DNA from: Perognathus longimembris pacificus
Taxonomy: Eukaryota > Chordata > Mammalia > Rodentia > Heteromyidae
Direction of reading: 5' to 3'
Assembly (NCBI RefSeq): GCF_023159225.1
Contig: NC_063188.1
Coordinates: 29,757,626-29,821,625, forward strand
Length of the DNA: 64,000 bases
The number at the start of each line of letters is the position of its first letter. Position 1 is the first letter of the stretch. The notes beneath the pieces were generated by a model. The model saw only the letters and a list, made by a program, of their open reading frames with translations. It searched no databases and had not been told where the DNA came from. Positions 33,356-44,275 of the stretch are shown piece by piece. The translations under genes were made by a program, and so were the position numbers.

Positions 33356-33392
33356 AAAACTAATGTATGCAATAAAAATAATTACATGAAAA

Positions 33393-33600
33393 TACATTCA
33401 TTGAGTATTTTCTGTGTCAAGCACTATTATAAAATTGTTTATATTTAACATCATGCACTTCAAGTAACCTTAAAAATGGTCACCATTATTAAATTTTCAT
33501 CCAACAAGAAACTGAAACATTAAGAATTAAGTAATTTGCATAAATTAAATAGCAAATAAATGAAGGAAAATGGCTTCACATTCAAAAGCTGTAAGTTAAA
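33393..33600 (-). repeat. MIR, antisense
   Basis: 'attcattgagtattttctgt', 'gtcaagcactattataaaat', 'caagaaactgaaacattaag' and 'aattaagtaatttgcataaa' follow the reversed MIR consensus in order. Confidence 0.8.
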
Positions 33601-34554
33601 TTGTTGTGAACTAGGAATCCAAAGGATAAAAAAGTGGAATTTTTAAAAAATTAATACTTCAAAATGGTTTCCTTTTGCATCAATTCATTCTACTAAATGC
33701 CAAGGCCATCATGATCTAGCAGCTGGGATTATAAGAAGTTGACTGGGAGAAATGTGTACCAGTGAAACACCTAAACACTCCATTGAGCAAGGTAATTAAT
33801 TACCTCTTATCTCATCAATTCATTACTACACATTTGTTAAGTAGTTACTAAATTTAAGGTCAAACTTATCATAAAGATTTACCATTTACCATAAAGATAC
33901 AGAGAAACAATTGAGGGAGTTGGGAACTGTTTTATAAGCAGTATGTGGGTGCTTTTGAGTTTTCATGAGCAATAAATATTTTGGAATGTTTCTTCAATAA
34001 CTCTTCTAGTACCCTTTGATCATAGGGTATTAAAGTCTTCCTTTTTATGTCAATACAAGTAGAGACATATGAGCCTAAGGAAAGACATGAAGACATTTGT
34101 CTTTTCATATGGGAAAGAGAAGAATTACACTGAGGTTTATCCAATCTGTGTACATTCCACACCCTTTCTGTACCAACAAAACCCCCAGGGAATGAATCAG
34201 GAAGAATAAACAGGAATAATCTTGACTTAACCAAGGTGTACAATGATAATTTGTATTTACATCCATTGACACTCCGAACTTCAAAGTAGGCTCACAAAGA
34301 GACATCATTTCATTTTATACCAAATGAAACACAAAGCTTGCCTTTAACAAAATAGCAATCTATACTAATTCTGTCATGTAGACATCCATTAAAACCACTC
34401 CCCAAGTTATAATATTAAGAATCACTCCTACATCTTTCTGCCATGTTCTTCTCAATTTACTAATCCTGTAGAGTTTTTTCTGTCCCTGCTGCCATTTACC
34501 CAACTCACAAGAACAAATCATTTAAGAGAGAAGATACTTTGAACATCTATTCAC
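33601..34554. other. Unique DNA
   Basis: The 103-codon minus frame at 33932-34243 shows no domain I recognise and has no supporting context; not called a gene. Confidence 0.45.
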
Positions 34555-34640
34555 TTTGAAAACATTTATTAAACCCCAACTGTGCACTAGTCAATGTGAT
34601 TGATGTAGGAAATACAACTTTGCAAAAAACGTATAGTATC
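34555..34640 (-). repeat. L2/MIR terminal fragment, antisense
   Basis: 'aacatttattaaaccccaac' and 'tgtgcactagtcaatgtgat' then 'gtaggaaatacaac' match the reversed element end (a 'tttattgagcacc...' type block). Confidence 0.5.
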
Positions 34641-34777
34641 ATAATAATTGATCCTTGATCCACCACAATGTTAATCAGTCTGTGCTGCTGTGACAGAATA
34701 CCTCAGAGTGAGTCATTTTGAAGATAAACATTTATTCTTCACAGTTCTGGCGCCTGGAAATCCAAGATCAAAATGCC

Positions 34778-34850
34778 AGCAGAGATGTAACTCAGTGGTA
34801 GCATGTTGACTAGTATACACAAGGCCCTGTATTCCAGCTCCAGTATTGAG
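34778..34850 (+). mobile_element. ID-type SINE, sense, inside the LTR
   Basis: 'gatgtaactcagtggtagca' A-box region and 'ggccctgtattccagctcca' body. TSD-like 'atgccagca' occurs just before and just after the unit. Confidence 0.75.
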
Positions 34851-34979
34851 AAATAATGCCAGCATGATCAAGTTCTAGTGAAAGACCTAAGAATGGGCTG
34901 GTTAACAGATGAACATCTCATACAAGGTTCATAGACATACAAGGTTCAAAGAGACAGAAAGAAAGCAATTGTTTGTGTC

Positions 34980-35226
34980 TTTTGTTGTTGTTGTTGTTGT
35001 TTCTTTTCTGTCAGTTGGAGGGCTTGAACTCGGGGCCTGGGCACTGTTCTTGAGCACTTTTCCTCAAGTCGATTACTTCTACTTTGAGCCACAGCAACAC
35101 TTCCAGTTTCCTGGTGGTTAATGAGTCTCATAGATGTCCTTGCCTGGGCTCGCTTTGAACTCCAATCCTCAGATCTCAGACTCCTGAATAGTTAGGATTA
35201 CAGGCATGAACCACCAGCATCCAGTT
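34980..35226 (-). mobile_element. B1-tRNA composite SINE, antisense, inside the LTR
   Basis: (TTG)n tail, reversed tRNA-like module ('agggcttgaactcggggcct', 'ctttgagccacagcaacac') and reversed B1-like half ('ggattacaggcatgaaccac'). Confidence 0.9.
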
Positions 35227-35471
35227 TGTTTCTTTTCTTATAAGAGCAATAATCCAACTGTAAATTCCCCAAACTACATGTCCTAATTATCTCTCAAAGT
35301 TCCCAGGCTCTAATTTCAAACATCTGGGGTTAGAATTTCAACATATGAATTTTGGAGAGACTTAAGAAATTAGTCTATAGAAACCACCAACACAGAACAC
35401 CACGAACTGGTGAATAGTTGTGAGTGCATTGACTACAGTTCTTACATCAGATTTATCTTTTCAACTCTACT

Positions 35472-36542
35472 GCTTTAAAAAAAATCAAATAGGTAATATA
35501 CAGAGGGCTTACCGTTACGTGAGGTAATGAGTACATTCTTTTTGAACAGTGTTACTCTCTCCCTCACTATGTCCCACTTACCCCCCTCCTATCCCCACAG
35601 GTTGCAAAGTTCATTCCCAACATAGCATCTAGTGAGTATACTGTTGCATTAGTCCAACCTTCTTCCCACCTTTTCTTCCCTTCCCCAAATCAGATAAACT
35701 TATGTACAAGACAAAGGCTACAGAAATCAAAAAGAGTAACAACAGGGAGCAAACCAAAGTGAAAAAAAAGAAAGAACTTCAAACAGAAAAAGACAAAAAA
35801 AAACAAAACAAAAAAAACCTCTTGCTTCCATTTCTTGGAGTTCATTTCAGTGAGCTACATTTTATATGGTCATATGCACATAGCTATTAAGCCATTGTAA
35901 TCCTCTCCAAAGAATATCTTAGACATATAGTTATTACAAATGAAGGATACCATGCAGCCTACTTTTCTTTGGGTCTGGCTTACTTTGCTTAACATAATTT
36001 TTTCCAAGTCTTTCCATTTCCTTATGAATGGGGCATTGTCATTCGTTCTGATGGAAGCGCAGAATTCATTCACTGAAGAGCCTCTGGGTTGATTCCATAT
36101 TTTAGCCATGGTAAATAATGCTGCAATGAACATGGTTGTATTGGTCATTTCGGTGTGGCCTTCCTTGTGATCACGAGTAAATGCCTGGGAGTGGGATTGC
36201 TGGGTCATATGTTGAGTCTTTTAAGGAACCTTCATACTCCTTTCCAGAGTGGGTGAACAAGTTTACATTCCTTTTGGCCACATTTCCACCAGCATCTGTT
36301 GTTATTAGTTTTCTAGGGCTTCATATCTAAAATATACTTAGAGCTCTAAAAATGAACCCCCTCCAAAGCAAATCTTCAAAGAAACAACAACCACAGTAAT
36401 AAATGGCCTAAAGACTTAAAGACTTCTCCAAGGAGAATGGCCAATAGATACATGATGAAATATTCAACATCTCTGGCCATAACAGAAATGAAAATCTAAA
36501 CAACATTGAGATTCCACCTCAGCCCAGTTATAATGGCCATAA
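35472..36542 (-). mobile_element. LINE-1 with 5' inversion (twin priming)
   Basis: From 35472 to about 36314 the sequence is antisense L1 3'UTR up to the end of ORF2 (the reverse of 'gaaaactaataac' at its upper limit). From about 36315 to 36542 it flips to sense and gives the last part of ORF2 ('catatctaaaatatac' to 'gagattccacctcagccc' and a final 'ggccataatcaa'). The two pieces meet end to end in L1 coordinates, so the 5' piece is simply inverted. Direct repeats 'tcaactctact' (35461-35471, 36543-36553) flank the whole. An A/C-rich patch at 35745-35815 lies inside. The 112-codon minus frame at 35870-36208 is a remnant of the 3'UTR. Confidence 0.88.
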
Positions 36543-36723
36543 TCAACTCTACTTTTGTTTGTTACTGCTGAAACTTACAATATAATTTCTTAAACTTGTT
36601 ATGTAGGCTTACATTTTGAAATTCTATCTAGTATTTGAGACCCTATATCCTGTCTAGAATATTCACAGGATCTGTTGATCTTGCTTTGCTATTTCTACTT
36701 CAACATTAAGAGTACAACTAGAA

Positions 36724-36917
36724 GGGCTAGGTATGTGGCTTATTGGTACAGTGCTTTCCTAGCATGCGTGAAGTCCTGGGTTCAATTCCTCAATGTCACA
36801 TAAACAGAAAAAGCTGGAAGTTGCACTATAGATCAAGTAGTAGAGTGCTAGCCTTGAGCAAAGGAAGCTCAGGGACAGTGTACAGGCCCTGAGTTCAAGC
36901 CCTAAGACTGGCAAAAA
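36724..36917 (+). mobile_element. Dimeric tRNA-derived SINE, sense
   Basis: Older subtype with degraded right A box ('gatcaagtagtagagtg'). TSD 'aagagtacaactag' / 'aagagttcaactag' (36710-36723, 36919-36932) with one difference. Confidence 0.92.
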
Positions 36918-36985
36918 AAAGAGTTCAACTAGACTGCAGACTTATTATGGTTACTAAGATAGAATCCCTGCTTCCGTCTGTGATT

Positions 36986-37402
36986 TGCTTTTTGGCAGTC
37001 CTGGTGTTTGACTTGAGGACTGGCTCTTTGTTTTTGTTTCTAATTTAATTCTATTGTCAAGGTGATGTACAGAGAGGTTGCAATTATATATGTGGGGTAG
37101 TTACTACATTTCTTGTCAAACTTGTTACCCCCTTGGCTCTTGGTCACTTTTGTTTTGTTTTTTACATTCCTGCCTCTATGTCTTTCTCTTTGTTCTATTA
37201 TCCTCTCTTCCATACTGATCTCAATTCTCCTTTACTTACCTTCTTTATCCTCTAGCTTGTACCCTTTAAAACCCTAATAATCTACCCTAGTAATCTCCCA
37301 AGTCACTCTGTGGTAAAGACTGTAAACACATAATAACTAAAGGCTTTGTGCAGGCTATGAAAAGGCTCTAGCACTAAGTCATGGCCCTAGATCCCATAAT
37401 AC
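36986..37402 (-). mobile_element. tRNA-like SINE remnant, antisense, apparently split by an L1 end
   Basis: 'tttttggcagtcctggtgtt' with 'tgacttgagg' (36988-37022) and, after the L1 piece, 'ggctctagcactaagtcatg' (about 37363-37382) look like two ends of one reversed SINE. Both are short, so the join is tentative. Confidence 0.4.
37045..37275 (-). mobile_element. LINE-1 3' end, antisense
   Basis: 'attgtcaaggtgatgtacag' with 'agaggttgcaattatatatg' then a pyrimidine-rich stretch. This is the reversed L1 terminus and G-rich tract. Confidence 0.8.
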
Positions 37403-37930
37403 ATTTCTTAATGTATTTTGCAGACTTCCTGAATTCCATGGCTTGCTCAACTAGAGAAACCTACATCAATGATATTATCAGAGTCTCTCAAAGCCAGCTC
37501 ATCTTCTATGGAATGTAGGAATTTTCTTCAGTAGTCAGACTTTTAAAAAACATTTTCTGGGTCACTTGTTCATCAGGGTCACCATTGTTTTTGAGCAAAT
37601 ATCTAAGCTTCATGCTTTGGGAGTAGTGACACTTAAGTTTCTGGTCCTCACCAAGAAGTTTCAAAATGTACTCAGATTTCATGGTGTATGATGCCCTTGT
37701 TGTCTCTATGATCTTCTAGCATCTAGTGGAAACAATAGTATGTAGTAGAACAAACACTGAATTGGGCATCTTAGAGTGTGGTTTCTTGCTATTTCATTGA
37801 TTTAATCACATACTTTGGATATACCATTTGCAATAAGCTTAAGATTATTCATATATGTCCAGTCCATAATGGTTATTTCTGGTTCCTCATGTCCACAGCT
37901 CATTTCTATATCCTCTGTAACCTATATGAA
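37403..37930. other. Unique DNA
   Basis: Nothing recognised. Confidence 0.4.
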
Positions 37931-37935
37931 AGATC

Positions 37936-37963
37936 TGTGTGTGTGTGTGTGTGTTTGTGTGTA
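37936..37963. repeat. (TG)n microsatellite
   Basis: Short TG run with one T interruption, at the edge of an antisense SINE. Confidence 0.9.
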
Positions 37964-37984
37964 CAGACATGTGTGCATGCATAT

Positions 37985-38205
37985 GTACACAGATACTTGG
38001 GCTTAAACTCAGGGCATTATGCTGTCTATTGGCCTTTTTGCTCAAAGCTGATGCATCACCACTTTAGCCATTTCTCTATTTCTGGATTTTCTCTGCTTAA
38101 CTGAAAATACAAATGTCTGCCCAGGTTGCCTGTAACTAGCAATCTGTAGATGCCAGCCCCCTAAATGATCAGGATTACAAGTGTGACACACTGGGGACCA
38201 GTTAG
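37985..38205 (-). mobile_element. B1-tRNA composite SINE, antisense, diverged
   Basis: 'gggcttaaactcagggcatt', 'ttgctcaaagctgatgcatc', 'tgtctgcccaggttgcctgt' and 'gatcaggattacaagtgtga' keep the reversed order. The 108-codon plus frame at 37778-38104 runs over it and is not a gene. Confidence 0.75.
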
Positions 38206-39809
38206 AAATTTCTGTATTCATTTTATTCTACTGGTCCTTATCATATTTTAGTTTCTCAGACCATTGTTGCTGTTCTGGTTAGAGCTATTTAAAATCAGAT
38301 AAACAAAGCAAAACAGTAATAATAAAAGGCTGGCTACAGCAGCTTCTGCTTCACACACAACCTAATTCCAGAAAGCAGTTGACAGTGTCATGGAAACTGC
38401 CTGTGAATACTGTAAGAATGACAGGTAAACTGGAAGCACCATTACTGAGGAGGAGTTAGAAGTAGAGGGACCTATGTGTGGATGATTTTCTTCTTTTAAT
38501 TAAACCACTTCATTCTCATTCGAAGGAACTAAACTGCAATTCCCTCAGACATTTAAATGACTCATATATTTCAGTGCTTGAACATTAGCTCTGTGAATAC
38601 CTAAAATGGGACTAAGTGAAAATTAGATAACATTTGCTTGACATTGTCATTGGCCTTTTTCTAATGTCAAAGATGGATTTGCATAATTATTCTGAAAACT
38701 AGGAAAGTGCACCCAGCAGGAAGCTTCCTGGCTGGTGGTAGGTTTTAGCTTTCCTCCAGCTGTGACTCTCAAGATGACGAAAATCTCCTTTCAGAAATGA
38801 ACAGAGAGAGGGAACACTTGCTAAGATGCTGCAATAACTGCTTAACAACAATTTACTTTGCATACTGATTTCCCACGTCTAATTAAGATAGGCCTGATAT
38901 CCAAGTGATTGAACAACCTCATGCTTGGTGTGAAAAGGGCTTCAGAGCGAACAGAGGCCAAATGATGTTACCTCATAAACTTCTTCCAGATTAAAATTCA
39001 TTCATGCTGCGTAGATGCATGAGAGAAGAAGCAAGCTTCTAAAGCCTACTACTGTAACAGGTGTGAGTTTGTGGTACAATCTTGTCTTTCCAAGGTCACC
39101 AAAATCATAAAATGTCTCCATGAAAGGAGAAAATGAATGAACCAGGTAAAGCTTCTCCAAAAAGTCTGCAACACTTGCCCTTTCCACAGAGCACTAATTC
39201 CAGGCTGTCTTTAATATTATTTTCTTATTTCCCAGGATGCTCTTACAAAAGACTTGAAACTCTTTAACAACCTTAGGCTTCTCTTCTCTTAGGGTGTCAA
39301 GAAATTATTTTTTCTTTCAGTTTTAAATAATTACCGTCTGTTTTGTTAAGCAAGCTCCTTACCACTTCAAGATCAGGTCAATTTTGCTGTAATTTTAGAT
39401 AACATACAAGAAGTTTCACTATGTTAATAAGAAAAAGAAACAATAGTAAAATTCTTGAACTCCTGGAATAAAGCTTCAAATAAAAGAGAACATTTCCATT
39501 ACAGTCAATTCGGAGACTCGCAGGCTCTTCTGGAACTTGTAAAATCACTGTATTTGGATCAACAATAAGATCATCAGGTTTTCCTTCAAAAACAATACTT
39601 TAATGTGAACCTAACAAGATATTGTACAGTGAGCTTTGGGTAGTTACAACATCTTATATGCTTGCTCATTTTCATATTGATTCTTTCATATTGAGTAATT
39701 ATTCTGAATTACCTTTTGCTTTTGTTGTTGTTTGTTTCCTTTTTTTTTCAGAATAGATGATCTAACTATATGGGTCACAAGGTGGTCTTCAGTTCTTTCT
39801 TTCTTTATT
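38206..39809. other. Repeat-free interval, candidate non-coding regulatory DNA
   Basis: About 1.6 kb with no element I can name, the longest clean stretch in the middle of the window. Between 38500 and 39180 it holds several homeodomain-type TAAT/ATTA cores (such as 'gtctaattaagatag' near 38879), an octamer ATTTGCAT ('gatggatttgcataattat', near 38671) and GATA-type 'agataa'. These words are common in AT-rich DNA, so the call is only a candidate. Confidence 0.35.
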
Positions 39810-39984
39810 CTTTGTCAGTCATGGGGTTTGACTGCAGGGCCTGGACACTGTCCCTGAGCTCTTTTGCTCAAGGCTAGTGCTCTACCACTTCAAGATAAGA
39901 GTCTCACGGAGTTTTCTGCCTAGGCTGATCTCAGCCTCCTGAGTAGCTAAGTTTACTGGTATAAGCCACCAGTGCCTGCTTGTC
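39810..39984 (-). mobile_element. B1-tRNA composite SINE, antisense, internally deleted
   Basis: The reversed tRNA-like module ('ctgcagggcctggacactgt', 'gctctaccacttcaa') runs straight into the B1-like half ('gataagagtctcacggagtt'), so the usual linker is missing. It ends with 'taagccaccagtgcctgc'. Confidence 0.82.
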
Positions 39985-40021
39985 TTCAATTCTTTTCTTT
40001 TTCTCTTTTTCCTTTTTTCTT

Positions 40022-40066
40022 TTCTATCTCTTCTTTATTGTCAAAATGAAGTGCAGAGGGGTTACA
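40022..40066 (-). mobile_element. Very short LINE-1 3' end, antisense
   Basis: 'tttattgtcaaaatgaagtg' with 'cagaggggttacag'; only about 45 bases of the L1 terminus remain before a B1 head begins. Confidence 0.7.
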
Positions 40067-40130
40067 GAGTCTCCTGCCTCAGCATCCTGAGAAACTAAGA
40101 CTATAGACTTGTATCACTGTGGCCAGCCCT
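40067..40130 (-). mobile_element. B1 head fragment, antisense
   Basis: 'agtctcctgcctcagcatcc' and 'tgagaaactaagactataga' with 'tatcactgtggccagccc' are the reversed B1 head. Fused to the L1 end at 40066 with no spacer. Confidence 0.7.
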
Positions 40131-40589
40131 AAAGAAATTGCTTTAGTATTCCAGATGTGAAACAGAATGCATAAATGTCAAGGGGAAAGGGGCTACTTTT
40201 TCTTCATTCAATTGTATCACTTACTAGGTTCAAATTGTGATTGTTCTTTCTTTGACTTTATTGTATATATGGCACTATTAAGCAGAGCCTGCATGTATAG
40301 CTCTCTGCCTCTGTTATTCTGCTTTGAATACAACGAACTTTTAAGAGGTTTCAAATGCTGTAGAGCAATAGCAAACCTCCCAGCTTAGTCCTAGTTTGAA
40401 CTAGAGGTTGCAGCTTGCTAAACAGTAATTCACCTTGGAATAACCCCATGAACACAGAATGAGCAGATAGACTGATTCTGGATTTCTGACATTTTTAAAA
40501 GAGCAAATGCCTAGTTTCTAAGGTAAAAAAGTAGCAGTAGAAACAAAAGTCATATCCATTTAAAAAACTTTGCTGTTATTTATTTACAC
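40131..40589. other. Unique DNA
   Basis: Nothing recognised; the 73-codon frame at 40167-40388 has no domain. Confidence 0.4.
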
Positions 40590-40800
40590 TTTTCATTGGT
40601 ACAACATTTTACAGTTTACAAACTATTTTTCCAACCATTTATTTAGGACTCTAACACTGTAGGACAAGTATTGATTAATATAAGCATTTGACAGATGTAG
40701 AAATCCAGACAGAAAAATAATGCCCAGTTTTGTATTATGGTTTGGTTTACATGTGAATCTGATTTCCTTTGTGATAAATCCAGAATACAGGTAGCAGAAG
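40590..40800 (-). repeat. MIR-class fragment, antisense
   Basis: 'acattttacagtttacaaac', 'taagcatttgacagatgtag', 'aaatccagacagaaaaataa' and 'tgcccagttttgtattatgg' follow a reversed MIR-type element. Confidence 0.6.
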
Positions 40801-41084
40801 AATTCACAATTCAGTACAGTAGTGTGGGACAGTCTCACCTTTATTTCAGCTAGAATTTTCACTGTGTTAAATGTTGTGCAAGAGCAGCAAGTATGCTTCT
40901 TCTTATGCAGAAATAGGCATGATACAGATGTGACAGGTCATGTTCAGTAATGAACAAATGATCATCATTATCTGCCACACAATATGACCTAAGAACCCCA
41001 AAATATACAGATTAAAGTGTGGCTTCAGCTGCATTTCCTGACTATTTTCTAATAAATTTTGGGAATTAAAACCTGCGCCTCAAA

Positions 41085-41210
41085 GCAGACATGTTGTTGC
41101 ACATCTATAATCATCTATACTTGACAGGCTGACATAATAGTTGGAAACCCAGGAGCCCAGGAGTTGGAAACCAGCATGGACCCAACCCCTGTCTCAGTGA
41201 AGTAATTAAA
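41085..41210 (+). mobile_element. B1 SINE, sense
   Basis: 'cagacatgttgttgcacatc', 'tataatcatctatacttgac', 'gttggaaaccagcatggacc' and 'cccctgtctcagtgaag'. A small duplication of 'ggaaacccaggag/aggagttggaaacc' lies in the middle. Confidence 0.75.
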
Positions 41211-41285
41211 ATTAAAATAAAACAAAAATTAAAATCTGTGGTTCACACAAGTCAAGGAATGATTGTCTTGTGAATATTTAAAAAT

Positions 41286-41362
41286 TTTATACCAAGGAAT
41301 GGAACCCAGGGCCTCATGCATATTAGACAAGCACTCTACCACTAAACCACATTCCCAGTCCA
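41286..41362 (-). mobile_element. ID-type SINE, antisense
   Basis: 'aaggaatggaacccagggcc' with 'tcatgcatattagacaagca' and 'ctctaccactaaaccacatt' is a reversed tRNA-like unit. Confidence 0.8.
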
Positions 41363-43254
41363 TGACATCTTGTTAACCAACAGCCTGTCTGTGGGAGATA
41401 AAGTGTAAGACAAGTTTTCTACAGTAACTGTTAGGAAAAATTTCCAAGATCTAAAGAAGCTATATTCTCCAATCTCTGTGCAGTCTAAGCACAGTCTAAG
41501 AAGAACACAGGGATAATTTCTGATATTCTTCTGGTAAATCTTAAAAGGAAAAAAATAAAATGAGGGTCTAATATTCTATGAAGACAGTCATTCAAAAATA
41601 AGAAATGGAAAGTTTGCAACATTTTTAGTAAGATCTTTGCATTCCTTGGAGATATTGTAAAGGTAACAATATTCTAAATTTTAAAGGCTATTTCTATGAT
41701 GGGATGATGTATTCACAAAATTTTATTATTGAAATATAGCTACTAAACTTGCTAGCTGGAATGTGTTTATGTGCAAAGCTGCACTCTGAAGAAAGTAATT
41801 ATTACTGTTATATGTTTCCGTTGCTACTGCTCAATTCTCATTTTCATACCTTAAAAAGAAAAACAGGTTTAACTAATGCAATGCTTATTAGCATGTGAAT
41901 ATGGATCTAATTGTCCCTTTTTGACTGTAAGAGGTAATTGGAAATGTCTTCTATGTTAGTACTTAAGGAATATGCCACATGTGCAATTATAACTAAAAAT
42001 GTTCATTTAAAAATTGCAACCTTGTTTCTTTGTCTTTTAGTAACACAATAGTTGCTTGTCACTCTGTACTTTCCTTAGATCTGTTGAGAAGTAAAAACAA
42101 GTATACTGTACGTATTTAATTTTAGCAGAAAGTAGAATTCTCTAAAACTGAGAACACTCAAGGTTGCATCCAGCAATGCCAAAAAAAAAGTTAAAACACA
42201 AAAAGCAAAGTGGTTATTTGGCACCAAATATATCCTGAGATAACCCCTTTAGTTTAGCTTTTGTTGGATTCAGTTTCTTTTGAACTGTATGAATACATTC
42301 AGGAAAAAGAATAGCCTGAATGTTCTAAAAATTTCTCAGAAATATTTTCTGTGACCTTTTCTAAGACTCAATAAAAATATTTCCACCTAACATTGTAAGT
42401 CTCTCCTTTATTCCAGCTTAGACAATGACTTTCTCACTTTAAAATATGTGCTGGAGACTGTGATAGTTAAATTTGCATGGTGTTGCTGAGTAACTGGGCT
42501 CATTTAATTAGGACTGTTGAACCTATTAAAGTGAAAAAAAAATCTTGACTAACCAGGTTTCTTTTTGACCGCATAGTATCAAATACTAGTTTGTTTAATT
42601 GCATTTGTTTGGTTATACTGTTATCTAAAGTGACTACTCAAACTGCCATTTTATAGACCACATAGAAATTTCAAAATATCTTTGCTACACACATTTCCTG
42701 TCCTATGAAGCTAGTCCTCAGTATGTTTCTTCTATGTTATACTGACATCTATGGACTCCATAAGAGAAATTCAGCTTTTGAAAAAACATATGCTGGCTGC
42801 TTATAAGCAATTTCAGATGTGACTTACCTATGTATACTAAGTGCTTTCTTAATATATTATGTGTGAAACACTATTTGGTCTTTGAACCATAGTACTTAGG
42901 ACAAAATCATAAAGTTCTCCCTAACTACACCAAAACTTCAGAGTCAATAAATCTTTAGGAGGCTTAGTTTTTAGGATCTCCTTTTAATGAAGCATAGTCC
43001 TTATTGGTAAAATGAAATCAATATAGTTTTGTCAGTGCATGTATATCCACTTATAATATTAATTTTACATTATTACTATGATTACTGCTGCTTACTACTC
43101 TAAACACACATAGTACAATAGTAGAAAACTCTCCACTGGACTCACTCCCAAGAATTTCACAATCATTCAAGCAGAAACGAAACATGAAGAGAACAATAGA
43201 TATGACATGTACTATGATAGGGAATATTTATAAGGACAAGATAAAATGTTGTAA
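41363..43254. other. Repeat-poor AT-rich interval
   Basis: About 1.9 kb with no named repeat or gene. At 42460-42530 an octamer ATTTGCAT, a Maf/NF-E2-like 'tgctgagtaa' and a 'tttaattagg' homeodomain core fall within 60 bases, a candidate regulatory cluster. Confidence 0.35.
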
Positions 43255-43640
43255 CAAACATCCAGATTTCAGTAGCCTAAGTCAATAAATGTTATTTTGT
43301 TCACTTAAGTCAAACTCCAATATGGTCAGCACAAAGGAAACATGCCTCTACTCAAGCCAGTCATTTGAGTAACCAAATTCCTTCACTTTTGTAATGCACT
43401 ACCTTCAATACACGGTCTCTAAGATTATTATGGAGATGAAAGAGAAAGAGAGTATGGCAAAAGCAGGTCCACTCCCTCCTACCCCAACCTAGAGACACAT
43501 AACTCCTACTCACATTCTATAGGGGAGAATCAGTTACATGGCCCCTCTTATTGAAAGAGAAACCGAGAATGGTAGTTCATCTGTGTCCCCAAGAAACAGG
43601 GTTGCTGAACCAGTATTGATAATTATATCTAATGAGAGGT
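43255..43640. repeat. Ancient interspersed repeat, unclassified
   Basis: 'gtaacaaacatccagatttc' with 'agtagcctaagtcaataaat' and later 'ttctataggggagaatcagt' plus 'tacatggcccctcttattga' look like a widespread mammalian repeat end. I could not assign class or strand. Confidence 0.35.
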
Positions 43641-43827
43641 AACTAGGTAATTTGCTCACTAGAAGTAAGTAGTGCTAAATAAAGCACTTCATACAATCTT
43701 GCACATGCTACCCCAGTATCACCAAAAAAATTAAATATCAATTTGTTCTCTAAAATTTAACTTATTTTATATGAAAATAGCAGGTGATCACTATAGAAAA
43801 GTAGAAAATAGAGAAACAAGAATGGTG

Positions 43828-44275
43828 CTTATGGCAAGTGCCTGAAATCCTAGCTACTCAAGAGACTGCTATCTGAGGATCTTGGTTCAAAGCCAGATGA
43901 AACAAGAAAGTCTATGGGACTCTAATCTCCACTAAACTACCACAAAAGCCAGAAGTGGAGCTGTAGCTCAAATGGTACAACACTAGCCTTGATCAAAAGA
44001 AGCTCAGGGGGCTGGGGATATAGCCTAGCGGCAAGAGTGCCTGCCTCGGATACACGAGGCCCTAGGTTCGATTCCCCAGCACCACATATACAGAAAACGG
44101 CCAGAAGCGGCGCTGTGGCTCAAGTGGCAGAGTGCTAGCCTTGAGCGGGAAGAAGCCAGGGACAGTACTCAGGCCCTGAGTCCAAGGCCCAGGACTGGCA
44201 AAAAAAAAAAAAAAAAAAAAGAAGCTCAGGGTGTGCCCAGGCCCTTAGATCAAGTCACATGACTGGCACAAAAAG
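43828..44275 (+). mobile_element. B1-tRNA composite SINE, sense, split by a young SINE
   Basis: B1-like half ('aagtgcctgaaatcctagct', 'tatctgaggatcttggttca') and the first part of the tRNA-like module end at 'agaagctcaggg' (44009). After the insert the module resumes with 'tgtgcccaggcccttagatc' and an A-rich GAAA tail. Confidence 0.9.
44010..44216 (+). mobile_element. Young dimeric tRNA-derived SINE, sense, nested
   Basis: Perfect 15-bp TSD 'aaaagaagctcaggg' at 43995-44009 and 44217-44231. Intact left A box ('tagcctagcggcaagag') and B box ('ggttcgattcc'), right-half 'gagcgggaag'. Same group as 13977 and 33148. Confidence 0.97.

Larger units (their letters stand above)
34670..35400 (-). mobile_element. 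MaLR-type LTR, antisense, broken by two SINEs
   Basis: Outer parts read as the reversed LTR: 'gtctgtgctgctgtgacaga', 'ttcacagttctggcgcctgg', 'aaatccaagatcaaaatgcc', and at the far end 'ggttagaatttcaacatatg' with 'gaattttggagagac'. An ID unit and a B1-tRNA SINE are inserted in it. Confidence 0.75.
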
